A DNA stretch of 11,588 nucleotides from Tardiphaga sp. (GTDB lineage: Bacteria; Pseudomonadota; Alphaproteobacteria; Rhizobiales; Xanthobacteraceae): contig JAQGJY010000369.1 in the NCBI GenBank assembly GCA_028290325.1, positions 1-11,588 on the forward strand, written 5' to 3'. Below are positions 1-6,723 of this stretch, one piece after another. Below the pieces are notes generated by a model, which had not been told where the DNA came from, ran no database searches, and saw nothing but the letters and a program-made list of their open reading frames with translations. The stretch's first letter is position 1. Every line of letters starts with the position of its first letter. A program made the translations under genes and the position numbers.

Positions 1-665
1 GCGATATCCGCCGCCGAGCCCTGCATCAGCACGCGGCCGGTCTGCAAGATATACGCGCGGTCGGCGATTTCCAGCACCTCGGCCATGCGCTGCTCGACGA
101 TCAAAATCGTCATGCCGGTATCGCGGATCGTCTTCACCGCCTGAAAGATTTCATCGACCAGCTTCGGCATGATGCCCTGCGACGGCTCGTCGAGCATCAG
201 CAGACGCGGCCGCGTCATCAGCGCGCGGCCGATCGCGAGCATCTGTTGCTCGCCGCCGGACAGCGTCTCGGCGCGCTGTTCGAGCCGTTCCTTGAGACGC
301 GGAAACAGCGAGAAGATCAGGTCCAGCGGATGATCGCGATCTTTCTCGCTGCGATACATGTAGCTGCCGAGCCGCAGATTGTCCTGCACCGACAGGCGCG
401 GAAACAGCCGGCGGTTCTCGGGGACGTAAGCAATACCGCGCGCGGTGATGAGATGCTGCGCCGTGCCGTCGATGCGCTGACCGTCGAAGGTGACGGACCC
501 CGCGCGCGGCCGCTCCGCGCCGGCGATGGTCTTGATCAGCGTCGATTTACCCGCGCCGTTCGCGCCGGCGACGCAGACGATCTCCCCCTTGCCAACCTCG
601 ATCGAGACGTTCGAGATCGCGACCAGGCCCTGATACGAGGTGGTGACGCCTTCAACCGACAGCAT
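1..665 (-). CDS. livF: LIV-type ABC transporter ATP-binding protein LivF (3' end cut by window edge)
   Basis: This is one of two ATPase subunits that power a branched-chain amino-acid (HAAT/LIV) type ABC importer on the cytoplasmic face of the inner membrane. Reading from the ATG at 665 gives 221 codons with no stop before the edge, so about 10-20 C-terminal residues are missing relative to a usual LivF of about 235-240. Visible motifs are Walker A GANGAGKST (residues 34-42), a canonical signature LSGGEQQ (135-141), Walker B LLMLDEPS (155-162) and the switch region IVEQ (189-192), where Gln replaces His as is usual for LivF. The start is supported by GGGGAT a few bases upstream. It overlaps the end of livG by 14 bases, which suggests translational coupling as the last visible gene of the operon. 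The transporter class is clear; the substrate is not. Confidence 0.93.
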   Translation of the reverse strand, partial: MLSVEGVTTSYQGLVAISNVSIEVGKGEIVCVAGANGAGKSTLIKTIAGAERPRAGSVTFDGQRIDGTAQHLITARGIAYVPENRRLFPRLSVQDNLRLGSYMYRSEKDRDHPLDLIFSLFPRLKERLEQRAETLSGGEQQMLAIGRALMTRPRLLMLDEPSQGIMPKLVDEIFQAVKTIRDTGMTILIVEQRMAEVLEIADRAYILQTGRVLMQGSAADI

Positions 666-1383
666 GGCGATCCCCGAGATAAGCCTTGATGACGCGCGGA
701 TCGCGCACGATGTCCGTCGGCTTGCCTTCGACCAGCACCTTGCCGAGATCAAGCACGATGGCGCGATCGACCAGCGGCATCACGATTTCCATGACGTGCT
801 CGACCATCAGCACGGTGACGCCGGTGGCGCGCACCTTGCGCACCAGCTCGACGCCGGTCTGCGCCTCGATCGGCGTCAGGCCGGTGAGGCACTCATCGAG
901 CAGCAACAGTTTCGGTTCGGTCGCGAGTGCCCGCGCCACTTCGAGACGGCGCTTTTCCGATGGGATCAGATCGCGCGCCAGCTTGTCGGCGCGATGCGCG
1001 ATGCCGCAGAAATCCAGCACCTCGTGGGCCTTGCGACGCGCCTCGCGCATCACCGTGGTGCGGATCAGCGCGCCGACGATGACGTTGTCGATCACCGTCA
1101 TCGTCTCGAAGCTTTTCACCACCTGAAACGTCCGGGCGATGCCGCGCTGACAACGCTCGGCCGCCGGCATCCGGGTGACGTCCTCGCCGTTGAACCAGAT
1201 CGTGCCTTGGGTCGGCGGCAACACGCCGGCGATCAGGTTGAACAAGGTCGATTTGCCGGCCCCGTTGGGGCCGATCAGCCCGACGATCTCGCCGGGCACC
1301 ACCGACATCGAGATATCGCTGTTGGCGATCAACCCGCCGAAGCGCTGCCAGACGCCGCGCGTTTCCAGAAGCGGCACGCTCAT
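652..1383 (-). CDS. livG: LIV-type ABC transporter ATP-binding protein LivG, variant signature motif
   Basis: This is the second ATPase of the LIV-type importer, 243 aa, close to the family length of about 250. Walker A is GPNGAGKST (38-46), Walker B LLLLDE (159-164) and the switch histidine lies in VEH (193-195). The signature region reads LIPSEKRRLEVARALA (139-154), where LivG proteins usually have LSYGDQRRLE. The signature glycine position therefore holds Ser142 and the second position is Ile rather than Ser. Walker B is followed by Cys165 instead of the common Pro. The open frame extends upstream into livM to 1566, but the ATG at 1383 is chosen because AAGGAG lies 8 bases before it, it forms a 4-base ATGA overlap with the livM stop, and the protein then begins like other LivG proteins. 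The family is sure; the effect of the altered signature is inference. Confidence 0.93.
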   Translation of the reverse strand: MSVPLLETRGVWQRFGGLIANSDISMSVVPGEIVGLIGPNGAGKSTLFNLIAGVLPPTQGTIWFNGEDVTRMPAAERCQRGIARTFQVVKSFETMTVIDNVIVGALIRTTVMREARRKAHEVLDFCGIAHRADKLARDLIPSEKRRLEVARALATEPKLLLLDECLTGLTPIEAQTGVELVRKVRATGVTVLMVEHVMEIVMPLVDRAIVLDLGKVLVEGKPTDIVRDPRVIKAYLGDRHAVG

Positions 1384-2360
1384 CGCGCGGTCTCCTTCTT
1401 GCGGCGCGAGAACAGCCCGACCAGACCCTCCGGCCGCGCCAGCGAAATCGCCACGATCAGCGCGCCGTAGAGAATGAGATCGACACCACGACCGGAGCCG
1501 CCGATGAAGGAGCGCGTCACTTCCGTCAGGGGAATCAGGATCGCCGCGCCGAGCACCGGCCCCCATAGCGTGCCGATCCCGCCAAGCACCGCCGGCAGCG
1601 CCATCAGCAGCGAAAACTGAAAGCTCATGACGCTGTCAGGATCGATATAGGACACGAACATTGCATAGAACGCGCCACCGATCGCGGTGAGAAAGGCCGA
1701 CACCGCCGCCGCGCCCATCTTGGAATTGAACACCACGACGCCGAGGCTCTGCGCGGCTTCCGGATTGTCCTTCACGGCGCGCCACCAATAGCCCCATTTG
1801 GAATCTTCCAGCCACCAGGTGATCAGCCAGGCGACGACGCAGAATGCGAGCGCGAAGTAGAAATACGGCAGCTTGCTGCGGGTGAACTGGAATTTCAACC
1901 AGCTATCGCCGCGCACTGGAATGTCGATGCCGAGCGCCGCCCCGGCCCAGTCCCAATTGTGAAACAGCAGCAGACCGATTTCGGCGATCACGATGGTGGC
2001 GATGACGAAATAATGGCCGCCGAGTCGGAACGTCGGATAGCCGAGCGCCAACGCGATCATGGCCGAGATCAATCCGCCGGCGATCATGCCGACCCAGGGC
2101 ACCACGCCGAATTTGGTGAACAGCAACGCCGTCGTGTACGCGCCGAGTCCGAAATACAGCGCGTGGCCGAGCGAGATCTGCCCGCAATAGCCGGACAGAA
2201 TATTCCAGCTCTGCGACAGCGCCGCATACATCAGGGTCAGCACCATGATGTTCTGGACGTAGACGTCCTTGACGAGGAATGGCATGCAGGCGGCGGCGGC
2301 CGTCAGCACGGCGGCCATGATGAGATCGTTGCGGCGGCGCAGGGCGAAGGAATTGTTCAT
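1380..2360 (-). CDS. livM: LIV-type ABC transporter permease LivM
   Basis: This is a membrane permease subunit that pairs with LivH to form the channel of the LIV-type importer. The protein is 326 aa with about eight to ten hydrophobic segments. The family motif SGYCGQISLGHALYFGLGAY is at residues 56-75. The cytoplasmic coupling segment RAVKDNPEAAQSLGV (194-208) is where the ATPase docks, and GGIGTLWGPVLGA (260-272) is the conserved glycine-rich segment near the C-terminus. The C-terminus is basic (FSRRKKETAR), as expected for a cytoplasmic tail. The start ATG shares one base with the livH stop (TGATG), and the stop overlaps the livG start by 4 bases. This is typical of a tightly coupled permease/ATPase operon. 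The ribosome-binding site is weak, consistent with coupling. No truncation is seen. Confidence 0.95.
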   Translation of the reverse strand: MNNSFALRRRNDLIMAAVLTAAAACMPFLVKDVYVQNIMVLTLMYAALSQSWNILSGYCGQISLGHALYFGLGAYTTALLFTKFGVVPWVGMIAGGLISAMIALALGYPTFRLGGHYFVIATIVIAEIGLLLFHNWDWAGAALGIDIPVRGDSWLKFQFTRSKLPYFYFALAFCVVAWLITWWLEDSKWGYWWRAVKDNPEAAQSLGVVVFNSKMGAAAVSAFLTAIGGAFYAMFVSYIDPDSVMSFQFSLLMALPAVLGGIGTLWGPVLGAAILIPLTEVTRSFIGGSGRGVDLILYGALIVAISLARPEGLVGLFSRRKKETAR

Positions 2361-3238
2361 CAGATCGATCCGAACAGGCCGCGCGGCCGAATGAAGACCA
2401 CCAGCAGATAGACCGCGTAGATGCCGACCGACTTGAGCGACGGCGGCAGGATCAACGCGGTCGAGGCTTCGACCAGACCGACGATGATGCCGCCGGCAAA
2501 GGCGCCGAACACGCTGCCGAAGCCGCCGAGCGCCACGGTGACATAAGCGATCAGCGCGAACGACGCGCCGACGTCAGGATAGATGTAGAAGAAGCTCGCC
2601 ATGATCGCGCCGGCGAGGCCGACCAGCGCGCTGCCGAGCCCCCAGCCGAGCGCGAAGACGCGGTTCTTGTCGATGCCGACCAGCGCCACGGCGCCGGCAT
2701 CCTCGCGGGTCGCTTCGAGGGCGCGGCCGAAATCGGTTTTCTTGATGAAGAAATACAGCGCGCCGAAGGCCGCGACCGCGACCAGCGCGCCGACCAGTTG
2801 CGGCACCGGCAGGAAGACGCCGAACACCGAGACGGTCTTGCCGCCGAGCCATGAGGTCGGAATGCTGCGATAGTCCGGCGTGAAGAAGAACTGCGCGAGG
2901 CCGCGCAACAGGATGGCGAGTCCGAACGTCGCGAAGATCTGCACCATGCCGACGTTGGTCTTGGCCCGCATCGCGAACCTGACGACCAATAGATAAATGA
3001 CCGCGCCGAAAGCGAACAAGGCCGCCGCCACCAGTGGCATCGCCAGCAAGGGATCGATCGCGAAGAACGCAAACAGGAAGAACGTGACATACATCGCCAG
3101 CATGAGGAATTCGCCATGCGCGAAGTTGGTCACGTCCATCAGGCCGAAGATCAGCGCCAGGCCGACGGCGATCAGGCCGTAAAGCAGCCCCATCAGCAAC
3201 CCGCTGGCAAGGCTCTGGACGATGGTTTGCGTGGTCAA
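2360..3238 (-). CDS. livH: LIV-type ABC transporter permease LivH, TTG start
   Basis: This is the partner permease of LivM, 292 aa from the chosen start. Hallmarks are the hydrophobic N-terminal segment with GLALIFGLMDVTNFAHGEF (26-44), the cytoplasmic ATPase-coupling segment GRALEATREDAGAVALVGID (171-190), GGFGSVFGAFAGG (238-250) and the C-terminal FIRPRGLFG (282-290). The frame is open to an ATG at 3331, but that extension is translated from the palindromic repeat at 3277-3410 and resembles no LivH. The TTG at 3238 is chosen because it is preceded by GGAGAG with 6 bases of spacing and yields the standard LivH N-terminus. Its stop overlaps the livM start by one base. It is separated from the upstream substrate-binding protein gene by 190 bases holding the repeat, so it may be less expressed than that gene. 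Confidence 0.93.
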   Translation of the reverse strand: MTTQTIVQSLASGLLMGLLYGLIAVGLALIFGLMDVTNFAHGEFLMLAMYVTFFLFAFFAIDPLLAMPLVAAALFAFGAVIYLLVVRFAMRAKTNVGMVQIFATFGLAILLRGLAQFFFTPDYRSIPTSWLGGKTVSVFGVFLPVPQLVGALVAVAAFGALYFFIKKTDFGRALEATREDAGAVALVGIDKNRVFALGWGLGSALVGLAGAIMASFFYIYPDVGASFALIAYVTVALGGFGSVFGAFAGGIIVGLVEASTALILPPSLKSVGIYAVYLLVVFIRPRGLFGSI

Positions 3239-3276
3239 ATCAATCTCTCCAAAGCCGCCAAACCCGCATGAAAATT

Positions 3277-3410
3277 CGTCATTGCGAGCGATAGATCGTT
3301 GGCGATCGCCAACGATGTTATAGCGAAGCAATCCAGCTGTTTGCTTTAAACACTGGATTGCCTCGTCGATCCATTCCTCTAAGACGAGAAATGGCCCTCC
3401 CGCAATGACG
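3277..3410. repeat. Imperfect palindromic intergenic repeat, family A copy 1
   Basis: The ends are CGTCATTGCG (3277-3286) and CGCAATGACG (3401-3410), exact inverted repeats. Inside is a second inverted pair CAATCCAG (3329-3336) and CTGGATTG (3353-3360). A perfect 22-base palindrome centred on GCGATCGC lies at 3295-3316. The whole element of about 134 bases fills most of the gap between the substrate-binding protein gene and livH. Termini of this kind recur at 6568-6665 and 11224-11316 in this window. I recall the type as abundant in Bradyrhizobium/Rhodopseudomonas genomes. Its RNA could fold into a long stem and affect operon mRNA stability or read-through, which is inference. Confidence 0.8.
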
Positions 3411-3428
3411 GCTTAAGCTTTGTCTAAA

Positions 3429-4685
3429 TCACTTCGTCATCGGCCAGATCGCCTCGGCGACGGCGGCCTGCGGCGGCGAGATGGTGACGAACTTACCGCC
3501 GGTATATTGCAGCAACACCGGATCGGCGTCGTTGTTCTGGCCCATCTCGTCGAACTTGACCCGCTTCCACGGCATGATGGTGTCCTCACCCTTCATGTCG
3601 GTGGCGACGAGCGCCTGGCGGATCTTCTCGCCATCGGTCGATTTGGCGCGATTGATGGCGTCCGCCATCACGATCAGGCCCATGAACTGGCGCGACGAAT
3701 AATCGTTGAAGTCCTTGCCCGACTTGGCCTTGAACAGGTCGTTGACGGTGCCGACCATCGGTCGCTTGGCGGCGAGATCAAGCGAGAACGAGCCGCGCGA
3801 GATCACGCCTTCGACCTTGTCGCCGACGGCGTCGTAGGTCGCCTTCTCCGAGAAGCCGGCGTCCTGCGCCATGATGTTCTTCGGCTTGTAGCCGAGTTCG
3901 GCCATCGTCTTGACCAGCAGGATCGCGTCGGTCGTGTAGCTCGACGGCATCAGCACGTCCGCATTGGCCGCCTTGAGCTGCTGCACTTCGGCGGTGAGCG
4001 ACGGCGAGTTGGCGCGATACTTGATGTCGGAGACGATCTTGTAGCCGCGATCGGCGGCGAGCTTGATCTGCGCGTTGGCGGAATCCGTGCCGAAGATCGT
4101 GTCCTCGTGGAACAGCGCCAGCGTCTCGATCTTCTGGCCTTTCTTCTTCTGCGCGTCGAAGAAATCGAACATCGCGGTCGAGAACATCTCGTCGTGCGGC
4201 GCGGCGCGGAAATAGAATTTCAGGCCGCGGCGATGCAGGCTCGGCGACGAGTTGTCGGCCGACAGGAACGGGATCTGATAACGCTCGCAGATCTGGCTGA
4301 CGGTGACGGCGACGGCGCTCTGATAGGTACCGACGATCGCGCACACCTTCTCCTGGGTGATCAGGCGCTCGGCTTCGGCGCGGCCCTTCTGCGGATCGGC
4401 CTGATGGTCGGCGAACACCAGCCGCACCTTCGCGCCGCCCAGTCCGGAGAGGCCTTCGCCCTTCGCCAACGGCAACGCGAAATCGTAGTTCTTGTTGATG
4501 ATGTCGGCGGCGGTCTCGAACGCGCGCTGGGCATCGACGCCGATCTGCGCGCTGGCTCCGGACAGCGGATAGATCACGCCGATGACGACCTCAGTCGGCG
4601 TTTGCGCCTGTGCCTTGATAACGGAGGGCAGCAGCGCGGCGGAGGCGACGCCTCCGAGCAGAACAGTGCGGCGTGAGACAGTCAT
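3429..4685 (-). CDS. Periplasmic substrate-binding protein of the LIV-type ABC transporter (Peripla_BP_6, LivK-like)
   Basis: This 418-aa protein captures the ligand in the periplasm and delivers it to LivHM. The N-terminus MTVSRRTVLLGG has a twin-arginine-like start (S4 R5 R6), followed by a hydrophobic stretch (8-23) and an AQA motif (25-27) suiting signal peptidase cleavage, so export by Tat is plausible. The mature part starts with EVVIGVIYPLSGASAQIGVD (32-51), the typical family opening. VRLVFADHQADPQKGRAEAE (87-106) and CAIVGTYQSAVA (115-126) are family landmarks of the first lobe. The start ATG has AAGGA 8 bases upstream. The hydro-lyase gene lies 57 bases upstream on the same strand and livH 190 bases downstream. 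The length is slightly above that of classic LivK, as in the amide/aromatic/unknown-ligand branches. Ligand unknown; family call is firm. Confidence 0.93.
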   Translation of the reverse strand: MTVSRRTVLLGGVASAALLPSVIKAQAQTPTEVVIGVIYPLSGASAQIGVDAQRAFETAADIINKNYDFALPLAKGEGLSGLGGAKVRLVFADHQADPQKGRAEAERLITQEKVCAIVGTYQSAVAVTVSQICERYQIPFLSADNSSPSLHRRGLKFYFRAAPHDEMFSTAMFDFFDAQKKKGQKIETLALFHEDTIFGTDSANAQIKLAADRGYKIVSDIKYRANSPSLTAEVQQLKAANADVLMPSSYTTDAILLVKTMAELGYKPKNIMAQDAGFSEKATYDAVGDKVEGVISRGSFSLDLAAKRPMVGTVNDLFKAKSGKDFNDYSSRQFMGLIVMADAINRAKSTDGEKIRQALVATDMKGEDTIMPWKRVKFDEMGQNNDADPVLLQYTGGKFVTISPPQAAVAEAIWPMTK

Positions 4686-4742
4686 GATGTCGTCCTTTTG
4701 TTGCGCGGCATATTTGGAAAAACGAAAGGCTACGGTAAAGCC

Positions 4743-5561
4743 TCAAAGAACAGCAAGCTGCTTATTCTTCAGATCGGTCACAAGCATCATTCCTGGCGCA
4801 TGTGTAATGGCAAAAGGCAGTTTGGCGGCGGCGATCACCGATTGCGGCGTCACGCCGCAGGCCCAGAACACCGGGATTTCGTCGTCCGCGATCGAAACGG
4901 CATCGCCGTAATCGGGCTTGGCGAGATCCGCGATGCCGATCGACAGCGGCAGGCCGAGATGCACCGGCGCGCCGTGCACCGACGGAAAGCGCGACGTGAT
5001 CTGGACGGCGCGGATCGCGTCCTTGGGTCTCATCGGCCGCATCGATACCACCATCGGCCCGGCGAACGGCGCCGACGGCGCGCAGGCGATGTTGGTGCGA
5101 TACATCGGCACCCGGACATTCTCCTCGATATGACGGATTGAAATGTCGTCGGCGAGGAGCGCCTCTTCGAACGAGAACGAACAGCCGAGCACGAAGGCGA
5201 CCAGATCGTCACGCCACACATCCATGATGTCGGTCGGCTCGTCGACGGCCTCGCCATCGCGCCACACGCGGTAACGCGGAATGTCGGTGCGGATGTCGAG
5301 ATCGAGACCGAGCGCCGGGATGCGCGGATCGCCGACTTCGGACATGCCGATGATCGGGCACGGCTTCGGGTTGAGCTGGCAGAAGCGATGGAACGCGCCA
5401 GCGAGTTTCTCCGGAAGGATGGCGAGATTGCCCTGCACGTAGCCCGGCGCGAAACCGGCCGTCGACCCGACATGACCGTGCCGGCAGGCCAGACGCGCCG
5501 CCACGCTCGGTTCCACCCCGTCAGTCATGGCCCGTTGATCAAGCTTCGTTGGATTGATCAT
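4743..5561 (-). CDS. Putative hydro-lyase, D-glutamate cyclase / DUF1445 family
   Basis: This is a 272-aa cytoplasmic protein, near the family length of about 260. Family landmarks run in order: TAGFAPGYVQGNLAILP (34-50), NPKPCP (64-69), GCSFSFEEAL (126-135), YRTN (154-157), GPMVVSMRP (168-176), FPSVHGAPVHLG (192-203), PVFWACGVTPQ (230-240) and ITHAPGMMLVTD (252-263). From family knowledge, bacterial members are named putative hydro-lyases and the vertebrate relative DGLUCY converts D-glutamate to 5-oxo-D-proline. The activity of this protein is not shown by sequence. An alternative start is the internal ATG at codon 12 (5528); neither has a strong ribosome-binding site, so the longer one is kept with some doubt. 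It is the first gene of the minus-strand transport operon and divergent from the LysR gene, so its product probably acts on the imported compound. Confidence 0.88.
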   Translation of the reverse strand: MINPTKLDQRAMTDGVEPSVAARLACRHGHVGSTAGFAPGYVQGNLAILPEKLAGAFHRFCQLNPKPCPIIGMSEVGDPRIPALGLDLDIRTDIPRYRVWRDGEAVDEPTDIMDVWRDDLVAFVLGCSFSFEEALLADDISIRHIEENVRVPMYRTNIACAPSAPFAGPMVVSMRPMRPKDAIRAVQITSRFPSVHGAPVHLGLPLSIGIADLAKPDYGDAVSIADDEIPVFWACGVTPQSVIAAAKLPFAITHAPGMMLVTDLKNKQLAVL

Positions 5562-5675
5562 TTATTGTGCTCGCCCAATTTCTCGACAATCAGTCAAACG
5601 CAGGTCTAGAATAATGTCTAATCGTGTTTTTTGATCGATTGCGATAAATTTTGGTTATCACCAGAGGGGCCGATC
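5562..5675. promoter_or_regulatory. Divergent control region with two candidate LysR-type operator sites
   Basis: This is the 114-base AT-richer gap between the divergent hydro-lyase and LysR genes. One candidate site is ATTG-N8-CAAT (5564-5579), just upstream of the hydro-lyase start, which contains a T-N11-A core. A second is TTGATCGATTGCGATAAA (5631-5648), with 7-base inverted arms carrying one mismatch, 27 bases before the LysR start. LysR proteins commonly bind T-N11-A dyads in such gaps, repress themselves and activate the divergent operon. The dyads are seen in the sequence; their function is inferred. No confident -35/-10 pair was identified. Confidence 0.4.
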
Positions 5676-6560
5676 ATGGTTGACTTCAAGGCGTTGGAGA
5701 CCTTCCTCTGGGTGGTGACATTGGGCAGCTTTCGCGGCGCGGCGCAGAAGCTCAACACCACCCAACCGGCGATCTCACAACGCATCGCGCAGCTGGAGCG
5801 CGAACTCGGCGTCAAACTGTTGCAGCGCGAACGGCCGCTGGCGTCGCCAACGCCCAGCGGTCGGCAACTGATGGTCTATGCCGAAAAGCTGATCGGCTTG
5901 CGCGCCGACATGATGGCGGCGGTCGGCGATCGCTCGGCGATGCGCGGCGTGATGCGGCTCGGCGTCGCCGAAACCATCGTGCACACCTGGCTGCCGCGCC
6001 TGATCGAGCGCGTCAACGCCGCCTATCCGAATCTCTCGCTCGAAATCGAGGTCGACATCACGCCGAATCTGCGCGCGCGCCTGATGGCGCAGGAAATCGA
6101 ACTGGCATTCCTGATCGGCCCGCTGGCGGTATCGACCGTTCGCAATCGGGTTCTGTGCGATTATCCGGTCGGCTTTCTGGCCAGCCCGTCGCTGAAACTA
6201 GGTCGTCGCAAGCTGGCGATCGCCGAGCTGGCCAAGTTTCCCATCATCACGTTCCCGCGCAAGACGCAGCCGTATGAAAACGTGCGGGCATTGTTCAACC
6301 GGCCGGATCTGCCGCCGATCCGGCTGCACGCGTCGGCGTCGCTCGCCACGGTGATCCATATGGCGATCGAAGGTCTGGGCATCGCGGTGATTCCGACCGC
6401 GATCGTCGAGGATCAACTGCGCGACGGCCGTCTCCGAAAGCTCGCCACCGACCTGGCGATTCCGCCGCTGACATTTTCCGCGAGCTGGCTTGCTTCGCCG
6501 GACACCACGGCGATCGAAACCGTCGCGCGTCTGGCGAGCGAGATCGCCAGCGAGGAATGA
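5676..6560 (+). CDS. LysR-family transcriptional regulator
   Basis: This 294-aa protein has the standard LysR layout. The N-terminal winged helix-turn-helix (about residues 5-63) includes GSFRGAAQKLNTTQPAISQR (17-36), followed by LERELGVKLLQRERP. A linker helix leads to the LysR effector-binding domain from about 92 to 290. The frame is open from further upstream (5631), but the ATG at 5676 is chosen: AGAGGGG lies 6 bases before it and the protein then begins MVDFKALETFLWVV like other family members. It is divergent from the transport operon and followed, after a 163-base gap holding a repeat, by the amidohydrolase gene. It probably controls the divergent hydro-lyase/transport genes and perhaps the downstream enzymes in response to the imported ligand or a metabolite of it. 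The effector is unknown. Confidence 0.95.
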   Translation: MVDFKALETFLWVVTLGSFRGAAQKLNTTQPAISQRIAQLERELGVKLLQRERPLASPTPSGRQLMVYAEKLIGLRADMMAAVGDRSAMRGVMRLGVAETIVHTWLPRLIERVNAAYPNLSLEIEVDITPNLRARLMAQEIELAFLIGPLAVSTVRNRVLCDYPVGFLASPSLKLGRRKLAIAELAKFPIITFPRKTQPYENVRALFNRPDLPPIRLHASASLATVIHMAIEGLGIAVIPTAIVEDQLRDGRLRKLATDLAIPPLTFSASWLASPDTTAIETVARLASEIASEE

Positions 6561-6567
6561 GATGTCC

Positions 6568-6665
6568 TGTCATCGCGAGGAGGATCGTTACCGGTTTCGA
6601 GGACCGGCCCGACCATGCGCTCGGCGCCTGTCGGCAGGCCGGCCGCGCCATCGCCCGCGATGACA
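6568..6665. repeat. Imperfect palindromic intergenic repeat, family A copy 2 (degenerate)
   Basis: The ends TGTCATCGCG (6568-6577) and CGCGATGACA (6656-6665) are exact inverted repeats and match the termini of the other family A copies with T-to-C changes. An inner hairpin GCCTG-TCGG-CAGGC lies near 6626-6639. The element of about 98 bases sits between the LysR stop (6560) and the amidohydrolase start (6724). A small open frame from 6557 to 6832 crosses it and is not a gene. The compensating T/C and A/G change in both ends suggests that pairing is conserved. Confidence 0.65.
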
Positions 6666-6723
6666 AAACATTGACGCATCGCCGCTCGCCCGGCATCGTC
6701 GCGGCGAATGGAGACATCACGGC

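Noticed and set aside
640..1470. A 276-codon plus-strand frame opposite livG
   Set aside because: It is an antisense shadow of livG with a His/Asp/Arg-rich composition and no recognisable domain.
1384..1566. Upstream extension of livG into livM
   Set aside because: The extra residues are Arg/Ser-rich shadow sequence of livM, and the ATG at 1383 has a strong ribosome site and ATGA coupling.
1..3238. Naming the importer's substrate as leucine/isoleucine/valine
   Set aside because: LIV-type components are shared by importers of many amides, aromatics and carboxylates, and the neighbouring catabolic genes do not match branched-chain amino-acid breakdown.
3239..3428. A CRISPR or phage-attachment interpretation of the repeat-rich gap
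   Set aside because: There are no regularly spaced direct repeats and no integrase gene; nested inverted repeats explain the structure.
3420..4676. A 418-codon open frame on the plus strand exactly opposite the substrate-binding protein gene
   Set aside because: It mirrors the GC-biased codons of the real gene, is rich in Arg, Asp, Gly and His with no family motif, and the minus-strand protein has a signal peptide, a good ribosome site and family landmarks.
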